NCBI GenBank assembly: GCA_964293305.1
Contig: CAXYYO010000054.1
Coordinates: 1 to 17,765 of the forward strand
Direction: 5' to 3'
DNA: 17,765 nucleotides
Source of the DNA: CALAGJ01 sp964293305
GTDB lineage: Bacteria; Bacteroidota; Bacteroidia; Chitinophagales; Chitinophagaceae
Positions 1 to 8,083 of the stretch are shown piece after piece. The first letter of the stretch is position 1. The number at the start of each line of letters is the position of its first letter. The notes beneath the pieces are model-generated. The model saw only the letters and a program-made list of their open reading frames with translations. It was not told the DNA's origin and ran no database searches. The translations under genes and the position numbers were made by a program.

Positions 1-161
1 GCAAAAAAAATCAAATAAACTATTTTGGACTATATATTATTTGGAAATGGTATAACCAGCTTAAAATCAAAAAAATTGCTCTCAACTGTTCATACATGAA
101 GCATTTCTACTTTGTAATAAATATTAACTTCAATATTTGTTTTATCGTGTAGGCAAGAAAT

Positions 162-176
162 AAAAAGGGCTACCCT
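162..176 (-). terminator. Possible terminator downstream of the sus operon
   Basis: Read on the minus strand, AGGG-TAG-CCCT is a 4-bp stem with a 3-base loop followed directly by a run of T. It lies about 60 bases beyond the stop of the last gene of the SusCDE operon. The stem is short, so this is only a candidate. It may act together with the hairpin at 219-236. Confidence 0.3.
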
Positions 177-218
177 AAAAAGAGCACCCCGTTATTTATA
201 AATCATGAAAAATATTCT

Positions 219-236
219 ATAAGCGTCTATGCTTAT
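219..236 (-). terminator. Hairpin right after the last sus-operon stop codon
   Basis: ATAAGC and GCTTAT form a perfect 6-bp inverted repeat with a 6-base loop, starting one base after the stop codon of the lipoprotein gene at 238-1386. In the minus direction it is followed by an A/T-rich stretch with five T's. The placement suits a weak transcription terminator or a 3'-end mRNA-stabilising hairpin, but the stem is AT-rich. Confidence 0.35.
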
Positions 237-237
237 T

Positions 238-1386
238 TTATTCAGCCTCTTCTACCTTATAAGTATTGTCTAAAAAGCTAACTTCAATTTTATATTTTCC
301 TGAGTTGGCCGGGCCGGGTAAATCTGAACCATCGGCTTTGAATGTACCACCTTCTGGCGTAGCATTGTCGCCACCATATTTTGCACCCCAAGAACCATTT
401 GTAGGCAATAATAAATAGGCCTGTGCCCCAATCATATCCAACTCAATTTCAAAATTTGAAGAATTCAATTTTGTTAAACGTTGCTGTGGATCGGGAACCG
501 GATTATTCCATCCACCCACAGTGGCACCACCTATAATAAATAAATCGGCTGGTACAGAAGATGAAGGCAATACTGTGAATTTGCCAGATTGAAAATCAAA
601 TTCTAATTTATACCAACCATCAGAAGAAGGACCGGCAAAGTTTTGATTGGGACCCTCTTCTCCAATACGTTGCCCAAAATCGCCACCTTCATTAATGCCC
701 GGAACAGCATTGTCAGTAACAGCATATTTATTGTCAAAACTTCCTGTGTTTTGTGGTAGTAATAAATATTCCTGTCCTCCTGTAAGATAGAATACACCTG
801 CCCATTTTGTTTCTTCTACTCTGGCAAATTCCTGTGAAGGCACGGGTACAGGTGATGACCATCCACCAACGGTGGCACTACCTACTATAAACAATGAACC
901 AGATGCAGGCAAAGCAACACGAGGAGGAATTTTATATGGAGTACCAGAAAGGGAAATGGTATTTGAAATTTGCCGATCATTATTATTTGCATAGGATGCA
1001 ATAACACGTACTACCATATCATAAGCTACATCAAAAGAATAGCCATAAGCCAATAAGATGGTGTTGAATTCTTTTGCTGTAAAAGCGGTAGTTAAATCTC
1101 CAATAACTTGCTTGGTATAAGCAGTGGCAAAATCGCTACCTGCCGCATCAATTTGCACAATATATTTTGCTGACGCAGAGTCTGTAGCAAAATTGGGGTA
1201 CGACCAATTGAGGTTTAAAACAACATTGTTTGAGTCTGCTGCTACAGGAGCAATATTGGAGGCATCTGAACTTAAGGTAGGGGTGGTGCCTGAAGCATAA
1301 AAAGGAAGTTTATCCGCTTTTTCGCAGGATGCTATAATACCTACAATGGCAAGTAAAACAGCAGAAAATTTTATTATAGATTTCAT
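238..1386 (-). CDS. SusE/SusF-like surface glycan-binding lipoprotein with two C-terminal binding domains
   Basis: Last gene of the Sus-type operon, 382 residues. The start gives a lipoprotein signal peptide: basic N-terminus, hydrophobic core and a lipobox ending at Cys21 (ASC-EK). Such proteins are usually anchored on the outer-membrane surface and hold glycan beside the SusCD transporter. Residues about 36-150 resemble the SusE N-terminal Ig-like domain. Two related domains follow, at about 164-273 and 281-379. Each begins LFI-G-ATVGGW and has a YLLLP core and a YK-(I/L)-E-(V/F)-(S/D)-F strand. The same module occurs once at the C-terminus of the preceding protein, so this one has the SusF-like arrangement with an extra domain. 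It starts 11 bases after the preceding gene stops. The ligand cannot be read from the sequence; starch-like glucans are the precedent for SusE/F, not a demonstration here. Confidence 0.85.
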   Translation of the reverse strand: MKSIIKFSAVLLAIVGIIASCEKADKLPFYASGTTPTLSSDASNIAPVAADSNNVVLNLNWSYPNFATDSASAKYIVQIDAAGSDFATAYTKQVIGDLTTAFTAKEFNTILLAYGYSFDVAYDMVVRVIASYANNNDRQISNTISLSGTPYKIPPRVALPASGSLFIVGSATVGGWSSPVPVPSQEFARVEETKWAGVFYLTGGQEYLLLPQNTGSFDNKYAVTDNAVPGINEGGDFGQRIGEEGPNQNFAGPSSDGWYKLEFDFQSGKFTVLPSSSVPADLFIIGGATVGGWNNPVPDPQQRLTKLNSSNFEIELDMIGAQAYLLLPTNGSWGAKYGGDNATPEGGTFKADGSDLPGPANSGKYKIEVSFLDNTYKVEEAE

Positions 1387-1397
1387 TTGTATAACTA

Positions 1398-2264
1398 TTA
1401 AATTGGTGTAACTGTAAATTTGCCATCTTTAAAATCAACCACAATTTTGTATTGTCCAGAACTAGCAGGGGCAAGAATATCACCACCTTTTGCTTTGAAT
1501 GTATCGCCGGTAGTATTATTTTTATTATTATCTCCTGTAAAGCCATATTTCTCTGGGTCAGGTGCTACTGCATTCCATGTGCCATATCTAGGCAACAACA
1601 AAAAAGAACCTCCGCCAGTTAAATTTACTGTCAACTCATAGCGTGTTGGAGAAACTTGTGTAAATATTTGATCAGCGGGAGCTGATTCACCACAACCACA
1701 TTGCCAACTTGCAGGACTGGCACTACCTGTTAGGTATAGTTGTCCTGTTGTTGGAGGAATTACCGCAGGAGGAATATCAAATGTGATATATTCTGGTAAT
1801 TGTACAATATTTGATATAAGTGCGGGTTGGCCATTTGCCAAGCTGGATATTACACGCATTTCTAAACTGTATGCTTGTTCTAATGCCAATTTCATATCTC
1901 TCAACATGATGTTGTTGAGTGATTCTACGGTAAATGAATAACTAAGGTCTTTACTAACTACAAGTTGCTTTTTATTGGTGCTCGTAAAATTTGCGCCCAC
2001 CAAATCTATTTCAATTGTATAGGCCACATCTAATGAAGATACACCCGTACTAAATGTGTATTCAGGATTTGTCCAAGATAATGTAACCGCATTGTTTGCA
2101 CTTCCCAGAAAGTTAAAACTTTCGGATCCAACTATATTACTTTCGGTCACAATAGGGGCTTCTCCATCGGTGAAGATGACCCTATTTTCTTCTTTTTTGC
2201 AAGACCCCATCACTAATACGGCGATTAAAGCTAATGAGGTGGTTTTGAAAATTGTATTCATCAT
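1398..2264 (-). CDS. SusE-like outer-membrane lipoprotein
   Basis: 288 residues with a lipoprotein signal peptide; Cys22 follows GS in the lipobox, and KKEE just after it is an acidic/basic tail often seen in surface lipoproteins. Two adjacent ATG codons give the N-terminal Met-Met, so the start could be one codon shorter. Residues about 38-157 match the layout of the SusE N-terminal domain. Residues about 175-288 are one copy of the carbohydrate-binding-like module that is duplicated in the next gene (LYLTGSAS-W, FLLLP, GDTFKAKGGD, SGQYKIVVDF). Where the other copies have GGWNNPVP, this one has a WQCGCGE insertion with a Cys-x-Cys pair. It lies 17 bases downstream of susD and 11 bases upstream of the second SusE/F-like gene. 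Its probable role is binding glycan at the cell surface for SusCD. Confidence 0.85.
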   Translation of the reverse strand: MMNTIFKTTSLALIAVLVMGSCKKEENRVIFTDGEAPIVTESNIVGSESFNFLGSANNAVTLSWTNPEYTFSTGVSSLDVAYTIEIDLVGANFTSTNKKQLVVSKDLSYSFTVESLNNIMLRDMKLALEQAYSLEMRVISSLANGQPALISNIVQLPEYITFDIPPAVIPPTTGQLYLTGSASPASWQCGCGESAPADQIFTQVSPTRYELTVNLTGGGSFLLLPRYGTWNAVAPDPEKYGFTGDNNKNNTTGDTFKAKGGDILAPASSGQYKIVVDFKDGKFTVTPI

Positions 2265-2281
2265 TTTCTATTTTTAAATAA

Positions 2282-3874
2282 TTAATATCCTTGATTTTGT
2301 TGAAGGTTAGTATTTGCTGTTATATCTGACTGAGGAATAGGCATTATATTTCTAAAATCAGCTACTGCTGTTCCATCTTTTACACCCCCTTTCCAAGGCC
2401 ATAAATATTCAGCAGATGTATAAAGACCATAACGTATGAGATCTGTACGGCGTGTAGCTTCCCAATAAAGTTCACGTGCTCTTTCATCTAGTATCCAATT
2501 TAAAGTAAGATCAGTTTCTTGAATATTGCCACTTGCATCACCGTAGGCTCTTCCACGAATAGCATTTGCATAAGTAAGCGCAGTTGACTTATCGCCACCG
2601 GATGCATTTCTGAGCACACATTCCATGTACATAAGGTGTGCATCTGTTAATCTAAACATTGGCCAATCTGTATCAACAAATGTTCCTGTATTATCACTTC
2701 CTTTTACTCCTGTAGAAGTTACGTTTTTGAACTTTGAAACAGGGAAGCCATCTGTGAAATTAAACAAATCATTTATTTCCAGATTTTGACCATTTACATA
2801 AAACATAGCTCTTTTATCTGTAAAACCTGTTGGATCCTCAAATTTATTGACAAAGGCTGATGTAGCACGCAATCCAAACCAGCCACCATTTATACCAAAT
2901 GCTGCGGGGTCCATACTGCCACCTACAGATGCATGAATAAGAAAAGTCATAGCACCATAGCTCTGTGTTCTAAGACCATCACAGTTGGCTGAAAAAATAA
3001 TTTCTGGTGAATTATTATTATCCGCCAAAAAGTTATTGGCATAATTTGATTCTAGTGAATATCCTGCACTAAGTACCTTATTTACTTCTGTAAGACAATC
3101 AGTATATCTTGCAGAACCGATATATACTTCTGCATTAAGATAAAGTTTTGCAAGAAGCATCCAACATGCAGCTTTATCTGCTCTACCGTATTCATTTGTT
3201 TTTGCTGCAAGCAGCAATGGCTCAACTTCTTTTAACTCATTTTCGATGTAGGCAAAAAGATTTGTTGCGTTTGTTTGTTGAGGTAGAAAAGCGCCAATGG
3301 GGTCTGCATCTGTTACAAATGGTACATTACCACCATAAATATCTAATGCATGCCAATAACTTAATGCCCTTAAAAATCTTGCTTCTGCACGAAATGTTCT
3401 TGCTTCATCAGCATCTGCACCCGTTATACCTCTTGTAGATAAATTTCCATCAGTAGTTTGACGAATAAATTCATTGGCAATAGATACTTGATAAAAAATT
3501 CTATCGTACATAGCTCTATTAAATTCATTGCCATCTGTCCATGTCATTTTATGGTATTCAGGCAGGGAGCCATCATTCCAAGCAATAACAGCTTCATCAG
3601 TAGTCAACTCTTGTAATTTCCAGTATTGGCGTAAGTAGTTACTAAATCCTTCGTCAATGCCTGCAATGTCCGGATTGCCCGAAGGGCCAGACTGTCCACT
3701 CAGTACTAAACCGGAATAAATTTTTGCTAAAATCCCTTTGTAATTGGCAAAATCTGCATACACGGTTTCAGTTGTTGGATCATACGCAGGAAACCGATCT
3801 AAATCTTTTGTACATCCTCCAACCAATACGATTAGGAAGGTACAAAAGAGTATTTTTGATAATAACATTTTCAT
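2282..3874 (-). CDS. susD: RagB/SusD family nutrient-binding outer-membrane lipoprotein
   Basis: 530 residues, a normal length for SusD homologues. The signal peptide ends in a lipobox with Cys21 (VGG-C). SusD hallmarks are clear: the helix around residues 160-186 containing EARFLRALSYWHALDIYGG-VPF, tetratricopeptide-like helices through about 230-275, and a C-terminal segment with DERARELYWEATRRTDLIRYG before the typical NQGY end. SusD proteins form a hinged lid over the SusC barrel, capturing oligosaccharide for TonB-driven import. The gene starts 18 bases after the susC stop, so the two are certainly co-transcribed. The adjacent SusE-type proteins make a glycan the likely substrate, rather than peptide. 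The gene symbol denotes the family; the substrate is not known. Confidence 0.95.
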   Translation of the reverse strand: MKMLLSKILFCTFLIVLVGGCTKDLDRFPAYDPTTETVYADFANYKGILAKIYSGLVLSGQSGPSGNPDIAGIDEGFSNYLRQYWKLQELTTDEAVIAWNDGSLPEYHKMTWTDGNEFNRAMYDRIFYQVSIANEFIRQTTDGNLSTRGITGADADEARTFRAEARFLRALSYWHALDIYGGNVPFVTDADPIGAFLPQQTNATNLFAYIENELKEVEPLLLAAKTNEYGRADKAACWMLLAKLYLNAEVYIGSARYTDCLTEVNKVLSAGYSLESNYANNFLADNNNSPEIIFSANCDGLRTQSYGAMTFLIHASVGGSMDPAAFGINGGWFGLRATSAFVNKFEDPTGFTDKRAMFYVNGQNLEINDLFNFTDGFPVSKFKNVTSTGVKGSDNTGTFVDTDWPMFRLTDAHLMYMECVLRNASGGDKSTALTYANAIRGRAYGDASGNIQETDLTLNWILDERARELYWEATRRTDLIRYGLYTSAEYLWPWKGGVKDGTAVADFRNIMPIPQSDITANTNLQQNQGY

Positions 3875-3892
3875 ATTTTAATATTTAGTTTT

Positions 3893-6865
3893 TTAAAAAT
3901 CAATATTTGCGCTAATTGAGTAAATTGTTGGTCTTGGATAAAAATTATTATCAACACCACCGCTTATCTCCGGATCAAGTCCACTGTATTTTGTAATTGT
4001 AAATACATTCTGTACAATACCTGATAACCTTAGGTTGATATTGTTTCCAATGTTACCAACATTATAGGTAAGGTTTATATTGTCCATCCGCAAAAAAGAT
4101 GCATTCTCTATATAATAATCACTAAACAACTGATTGTTCTGAAAGTTTGTTTCCAACACACTGGAATGCAAATTATTTAGAAAACCATCATTTCTATTAA
4201 AGCCTGCATAGGCACCAAAATTGGATGATACGTTATTATAGATATAGTTGCCCACATTTGCACGGAGTACCGTAGTTAGGGTGAGATTTTTGTAACCAAA
4301 AGTTTGAGTTGTTCCAAAAAAAGCATCCGAGTTTGGACTATTGTATCGGTACTTATCTGCACTTGAAATAAAACCGTCTCTATTGATGTCTTCATACACA
4401 CCTTCCAATGGTTTTCCATTTTGATCATACACCTGCTTATACACATAGAAAGAATTCGGTTCAAAACCTTCAGAATGTATTTGTATATTATTACCAACAC
4501 CTCCAGCAATACCACCTACTTCAAATCCTTTGAATGTGGGATCAGGATTCAATGTAAGGTCAGTTATTTCAACACGTTGTACGGTTGCATTGAAGCTCAT
4601 ATCCCAGGTAAAATTTTTACCTTGTATGATACTTGCATTTAAACTTGCTTCTATTCCCTCACTTTTCATGCTACCAATATTTGCAAAAAGACTGTTTGTT
4701 AGGTTAGACCCTGCCGGTACATTGGTGAATAATAATAAATCTGATGTTTCTTTCTGATATACATCCACTGTACCTGAAATCCTATTTTTTAATAACCCGG
4801 AGTCAAGCCCAATATTCCTCACTAAAGTTTGCTCCCACTTAATTTCACTATTATATCCGGAAGGTCGGTTTGTTTGGTAATATGCATTACCAAATTGATA
4901 ACTTGCTGTGGGTGTGCTTGGGGTAAAGAAAGCTAGATAGGAATAATAATTTCCAATGTCTTGTTGGCCGGTTTCTCCATAGCCAACACGCAATTTCAAA
5001 TCTGAAATTACACTTGAGCCTTTTAGGAATTTTTCATTACTTATTCTCCATGCCAATGCGGCGGAAGGAAATTGGCCCCACCTATTTCCTCCTGCAGACG
5101 GAAACTTTGAAGAAGCGTCTGTACGATAGGTAGCAGTTAAAATAAAGCGATTGTCAAAACTGTATATCAATCTGCTATATGCAGAAAGCATTGTATATTG
5201 AGGCTTATTGGGTACACCAAAAACTGGATTCGGTAAGGTATCTCCTTTGAAGTCAAGAGATGGATTATTGTCTGGTATTACTCTAAGAAAATCATAATAG
5301 CCATATCCTGCTGTTACTTCGATTTTACTTTTTATGGCAGTTAACTCTTTTGTATAATTCAAATATGCTTCCAGCAATTGATTTTTTACATTCTCGGAGT
5401 ATCCGAATATGGATCCATTGAATAGGCCACTAGCTATAAGACCCGGGTCTTGTGGTAAACTAATACTTGTGCCACGACTGGTAGATGCATCATAACCCAA
5501 ATTTAAATTGGCTCTTAACTCGGGTAAAAAATGAAACTTATAATCTATCTGAATGTTTCCAACACTTCTTAATACTTTACTGGTATTATCTGATAAATTC
5601 AACGTAGATACTGGGTTTCTAGGAGCTAAATTTAGAATATTGCCACTTGCATCTAACCATTGAAAATACCCTCCATATATTTGTTTACCACCAAAAACAA
5701 ACTGTGTAGGATCATAAGTTAAAGCACCACCTATTGCTCCACCCACATTTGCAAATCTACTTTCACTAATTGACCCTTTAACACTAACATCAATACTTAA
5801 GTGATTGTCAAAAAATTTTGGATTAAGATTTAATGTGGCAGATGGTCTTTTGATGCTATTGGTTTTTAAAACACCTCCTTGTCCGTAGTATCCAATGGAG
5901 AATCTGTATGGCAATGCTTTAATGCCTCCGGTAAGACTTAAGTTATTATCTGTTGCGTACCCAACTCTGTATATTTCGTTTTGCCAGTTTGTATTGCTCG
6001 TTCCCAATAATGCTATATCATCGGGATTGCCTTTTGAATTTACAACGTTTCTAAACTGAGTTGAAGATAATACTGGTACTAATTCTGAATTTACAAATTT
6101 GGATGCAGTTGTATTAAAATTCACTTTGAGTTGGCCTGATTTGCTGCCCTTTTTTGTTGTTATCAATATAACGCCATTTGATGCCCTGGAACCATAGATA
6201 GCAGCAGCAGATGCGTCTTTCAGCACAACAAAAGTTTCAATATCATTTGCATTAATAAGACTTAATGGATTCGGTGAGCCAGCAAGCCCTCCATTGTCAA
6301 CAGCTACACCATCTATAACAATTAAGGGTGCAGTGTTTGCACTTAGGGATGCCTGACCTCTTATGCGAATTGTACTTCCTACTCCAGGTTCGCCACTATT
6401 TGATGTAACCTGTACACCTGCAACTTTGCCAGATATTAATTGCTCAGGTGTTGCAAAAGGTGCCTTCACAAAATCTTTTGAGGTTACGGAAGTTATAGAA
6501 CCAGTAAAATCTTTTTTCTTCTGTGTTCCATATCCAATAACTACTACATCATTTAGCGTACCGATGGCAGGCTCTAATCCTACTAGTAGGTTGTTCCCAG
6601 TAATGCCTACAGTAGCCAAAGTATAACCAACCATAGAAACTTCTAATTCTGTAGTTGTAGTAGGCACACTTAGCGTAAATGCTCCTTCAGAATTTGTTGT
6701 AGTACCATTTGTACCACCTTTTGCTTTCACTGATGCACCTATTAGCGGTTTGCCATCTTTGGCATCAGTTACTTTTCCAGAAATACTTTTGTTTTGAGAC
6801 CATGACTGCATACTGAGTAGCAGTAATGGCAATACAAGAAGTTTGATAAGACTTTGTACCCTCAT
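3893..6865 (-). CDS. susC: SusC/RagA family TonB-linked outer-membrane transporter
   Basis: 990 residues. A signal peptide covers about residues 1-23 (cleavage near SWS-QN). A carboxypeptidase-regulatory-like domain spans about 27-110 (ISGKVTDAKDGKPLIGASV). A TonB-box-like segment DVVVIGYGTQ lies at 106-115, and the plug domain at about 116-238 includes IRIRGQASL, PLIVIDGV and the family hallmark LKDASAAAIYGSRASNGVI. The remainder is a 22-strand barrel ending in the terminal Phe usual for outer-membrane proteins. There is no N-terminal STN signalling domain, so ECF sigma/anti-sigma transduction through this receptor is unlikely; the Nudix regulator next door is the better candidate for control. 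First gene of the operon. Its 258-base upstream region holds two inverted repeats (6915-6932 and 7023-7039). It imports glycan oligomers with the SusD partner, driven by TonB/ExbBD. Confidence 0.96.
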   Translation of the reverse strand: MRVQSLIKLLVLPLLLLSMQSWSQNKSISGKVTDAKDGKPLIGASVKAKGGTNGTTTNSEGAFTLSVPTTTTELEVSMVGYTLATVGITGNNLLVGLEPAIGTLNDVVVIGYGTQKKKDFTGSITSVTSKDFVKAPFATPEQLISGKVAGVQVTSNSGEPGVGSTIRIRGQASLSANTAPLIVIDGVAVDNGGLAGSPNPLSLINANDIETFVVLKDASAAAIYGSRASNGVILITTKKGSKSGQLKVNFNTTASKFVNSELVPVLSSTQFRNVVNSKGNPDDIALLGTSNTNWQNEIYRVGYATDNNLSLTGGIKALPYRFSIGYYGQGGVLKTNSIKRPSATLNLNPKFFDNHLSIDVSVKGSISESRFANVGGAIGGALTYDPTQFVFGGKQIYGGYFQWLDASGNILNLAPRNPVSTLNLSDNTSKVLRSVGNIQIDYKFHFLPELRANLNLGYDASTSRGTSISLPQDPGLIASGLFNGSIFGYSENVKNQLLEAYLNYTKELTAIKSKIEVTAGYGYYDFLRVIPDNNPSLDFKGDTLPNPVFGVPNKPQYTMLSAYSRLIYSFDNRFILTATYRTDASSKFPSAGGNRWGQFPSAALAWRISNEKFLKGSSVISDLKLRVGYGETGQQDIGNYYSYLAFFTPSTPTASYQFGNAYYQTNRPSGYNSEIKWEQTLVRNIGLDSGLLKNRISGTVDVYQKETSDLLLFTNVPAGSNLTNSLFANIGSMKSEGIEASLNASIIQGKNFTWDMSFNATVQRVEITDLTLNPDPTFKGFEVGGIAGGVGNNIQIHSEGFEPNSFYVYKQVYDQNGKPLEGVYEDINRDGFISSADKYRYNSPNSDAFFGTTQTFGYKNLTLTTVLRANVGNYIYNNVSSNFGAYAGFNRNDGFLNNLHSSVLETNFQNNQLFSDYYIENASFLRMDNINLTYNVGNIGNNINLRLSGIVQNVFTITKYSGLDPEISGGVDNNFYPRPTIYSISANIDF

Positions 6866-6914
6866 TTTATTTTCCCTTTTGTTTTATAAATAAATATTGA
6901 ATTTCAGCATTGAC

Positions 6915-6932
6915 ATCATCACTTATGATGAT
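6915..6932. repeat. Perfect 7-bp inverted repeat in the susC leader
   Basis: ATCATCA and TGATGAT are perfect complements separated by four bases, centred about 58 bases upstream of the susC ATG. There is no T-run after it on the minus strand, so it does not look like a terminator. It could be an operator or a hairpin in the 5' untranslated region of the sus mRNA. The function is not shown by the sequence. Confidence 0.5.
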
Positions 6933-7022
6933 TTTCTCAAAACCCAATATTAAAATACACCCTATTAATCATTTCTAGTGGAGAAAAAGCTTCACAATCG
7001 TTTTCAACATAGAAAATGCAAA

Positions 7023-7039
7023 TGTGTACATTTTACACA
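7023..7039. promoter_or_regulatory. Palindrome upstream of the sus operon, candidate operator
   Basis: TGTGTA and TACACA form a perfect 6-bp inverted repeat with a 5-base spacer (17 bp total), the geometry of a dimeric winged-helix regulator site. It lies between the Nudix regulator stop (7124) and the susC start (6865), about 160 bases upstream of the susC ATG. Binding by the adjacent regulator is inference; no clear TAnnTTTG promoter element was found beside it. Confidence 0.4.
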
Positions 7040-7123
7040 AATAAGAAAAATATTTTTAACAAAAAATTTTTTTGTCGGAAGTTTTCTACAAAAAAATAGT
7101 TAATCAGTTAAACAAATAGGTGT

Positions 7124-7936
7124 TTAAAAGTCAATGCCCGTCCACCTACGTTTGTTTTGCTCATATTTTTGGAAATCAAACTTGTACAGTTTGCCTGGTC
7201 TGTGGGGTACATCAGTTTCCATCTCTCCGGTATCTATAAGGAAATTCATTGCAAAGAATTTTTTCCTAAAATTTCGTCTATCCATTTGCCTGTCCAATAT
7301 GGACTCATAAAGCGTTTGCAACTTTCTGAGGGAAAATTTGGGTGGTAATAAATTTATACCCAATGGATGCTCCATCATGCGCTTTTGCAGCCATTGTATG
7401 CAGTTGTCTAAAATGAGTTTATGGTCAAAAGCAAGGTCTTTTTCTTTCAGGCTTTTAAAGTCGTGCCAGTGAATTTCATTATCCAAAATTTTTAATTGGT
7501 GATGCGCTATATTCAATAGGGAGCAATAGGCTACTGTTAACACCCTGCCACCCGGGTGGCGTCCCGGTGTACTAAAAGTCCGTACCTGTTCCAAATAAAC
7601 ATCATCCATTCCGGTACGTTGTTTTAGCACTCTTGCTGCAGCTTCATCAAGTTCTTCAGAATCTTTAGCAAAATCTCCCAGTAAACTCCATTTGCCTTTA
7701 TATATTTCAAGATCACTTCTAATGAGTAAAACTTTTAAACTATTTTCATCAAACCCAAAAATGACACAATCCACAGTAATGGGTACACGTGGATATGTTG
7801 CTACCAAGCCTAAAACGTCGGTTATGAGCACCCGTTTGGTATCTTTATTTATTATTTTGGTGGAGGGTTTTACTTTTTTTGTTTCCATTTCCTGAGATGC
7901 GGACATAACAGATCTTAATTTTTCAGTGTGATGCAA
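7124..7936 (-). CDS. NrtR/AraR-type transcriptional regulator with a degenerate Nudix domain
   Basis: 270 residues. A Nudix-fold domain begins at about residue 51 (VPITVDCVIFGF), and a C-terminal winged-helix domain of the NrtR family spans about 195-265 (FSLRKLQTLYE-IL, DRRNFRKKFFAMNFL). The Nudix box at 87-110 keeps the first Gly, first Glu, Arg and last Gly, but the REUxEE core reads RVLKQR, so the metal-binding glutamates are gone. In this family such domains sense a nucleotide or sugar ligand and do not hydrolyse it; Bacteroidota AraR (arabinose) is a known precedent. The gene sits directly upstream of and co-oriented with the SusCDE operon, separated by 258 bases, so local control of that operon is the natural inference. 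Met1, Met11 and Met17 are all possible starts, since the conserved domain begins much later. The effector cannot be named. Confidence 0.88.
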   Translation of the reverse strand: MHHTEKLRSVMSASQEMETKKVKPSTKIINKDTKRVLITDVLGLVATYPRVPITVDCVIFGFDENSLKVLLIRSDLEIYKGKWSLLGDFAKDSEELDEAAARVLKQRTGMDDVYLEQVRTFSTPGRHPGGRVLTVAYCSLLNIAHHQLKILDNEIHWHDFKSLKEKDLAFDHKLILDNCIQWLQKRMMEHPLGINLLPPKFSLRKLQTLYESILDRQMDRRNFRKKFFAMNFLIDTGEMETDVPHRPGKLYKFDFQKYEQNKRRWTGIDF

Positions 7937-7986
7937 ATTTGTATTCCTAGTACGAAAGGGGCTAAATTATGTGATAAAGGAATAAT

Positions 7987-8018
7987 ATGTAAATCAAACA
8001 CATTGTTTGTATGTAAAT
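7987..8018. promoter_or_regulatory. Palindrome flanked by direct repeats between the regulator gene and ligA
   Basis: CAAAC and GTTTG (7995-7999 and 8005-8009) form a perfect inverted repeat with a 5-base spacer. Identical octamers ATGTAAAT flank it at 7987-7994 and 8011-8018. The cluster lies in the 147-base divergent region between the Nudix regulator and ligA, where an autoregulatory operator would be expected. The half-sites differ from those of the 7023-7039 palindrome, so the two need not bind the same protein. Confidence 0.35.
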
Positions 8019-8083
8019 GATATTTGATATGACTATAAAATTACAATTATTCTACTATTGCAAAAGACTAAGCGATTTTTTTT

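Noticed and set aside
6363..6626. Plus-strand open frame inside susC
   Set aside because: It lies opposite the conserved plug domain of SusC and is a shadow of that gene; the same applies to the other open frames opposite the sus genes, ligA and the amidohydrolase gene.
7023..8018. The two palindromes flanking the Nudix regulator as copies of one operator
   Set aside because: Both have 5-base spacers, but the half-sites (TGTGTA/TACACA versus CAAAC/GTTTG) do not match, so identity of the bound protein cannot be claimed from sequence.
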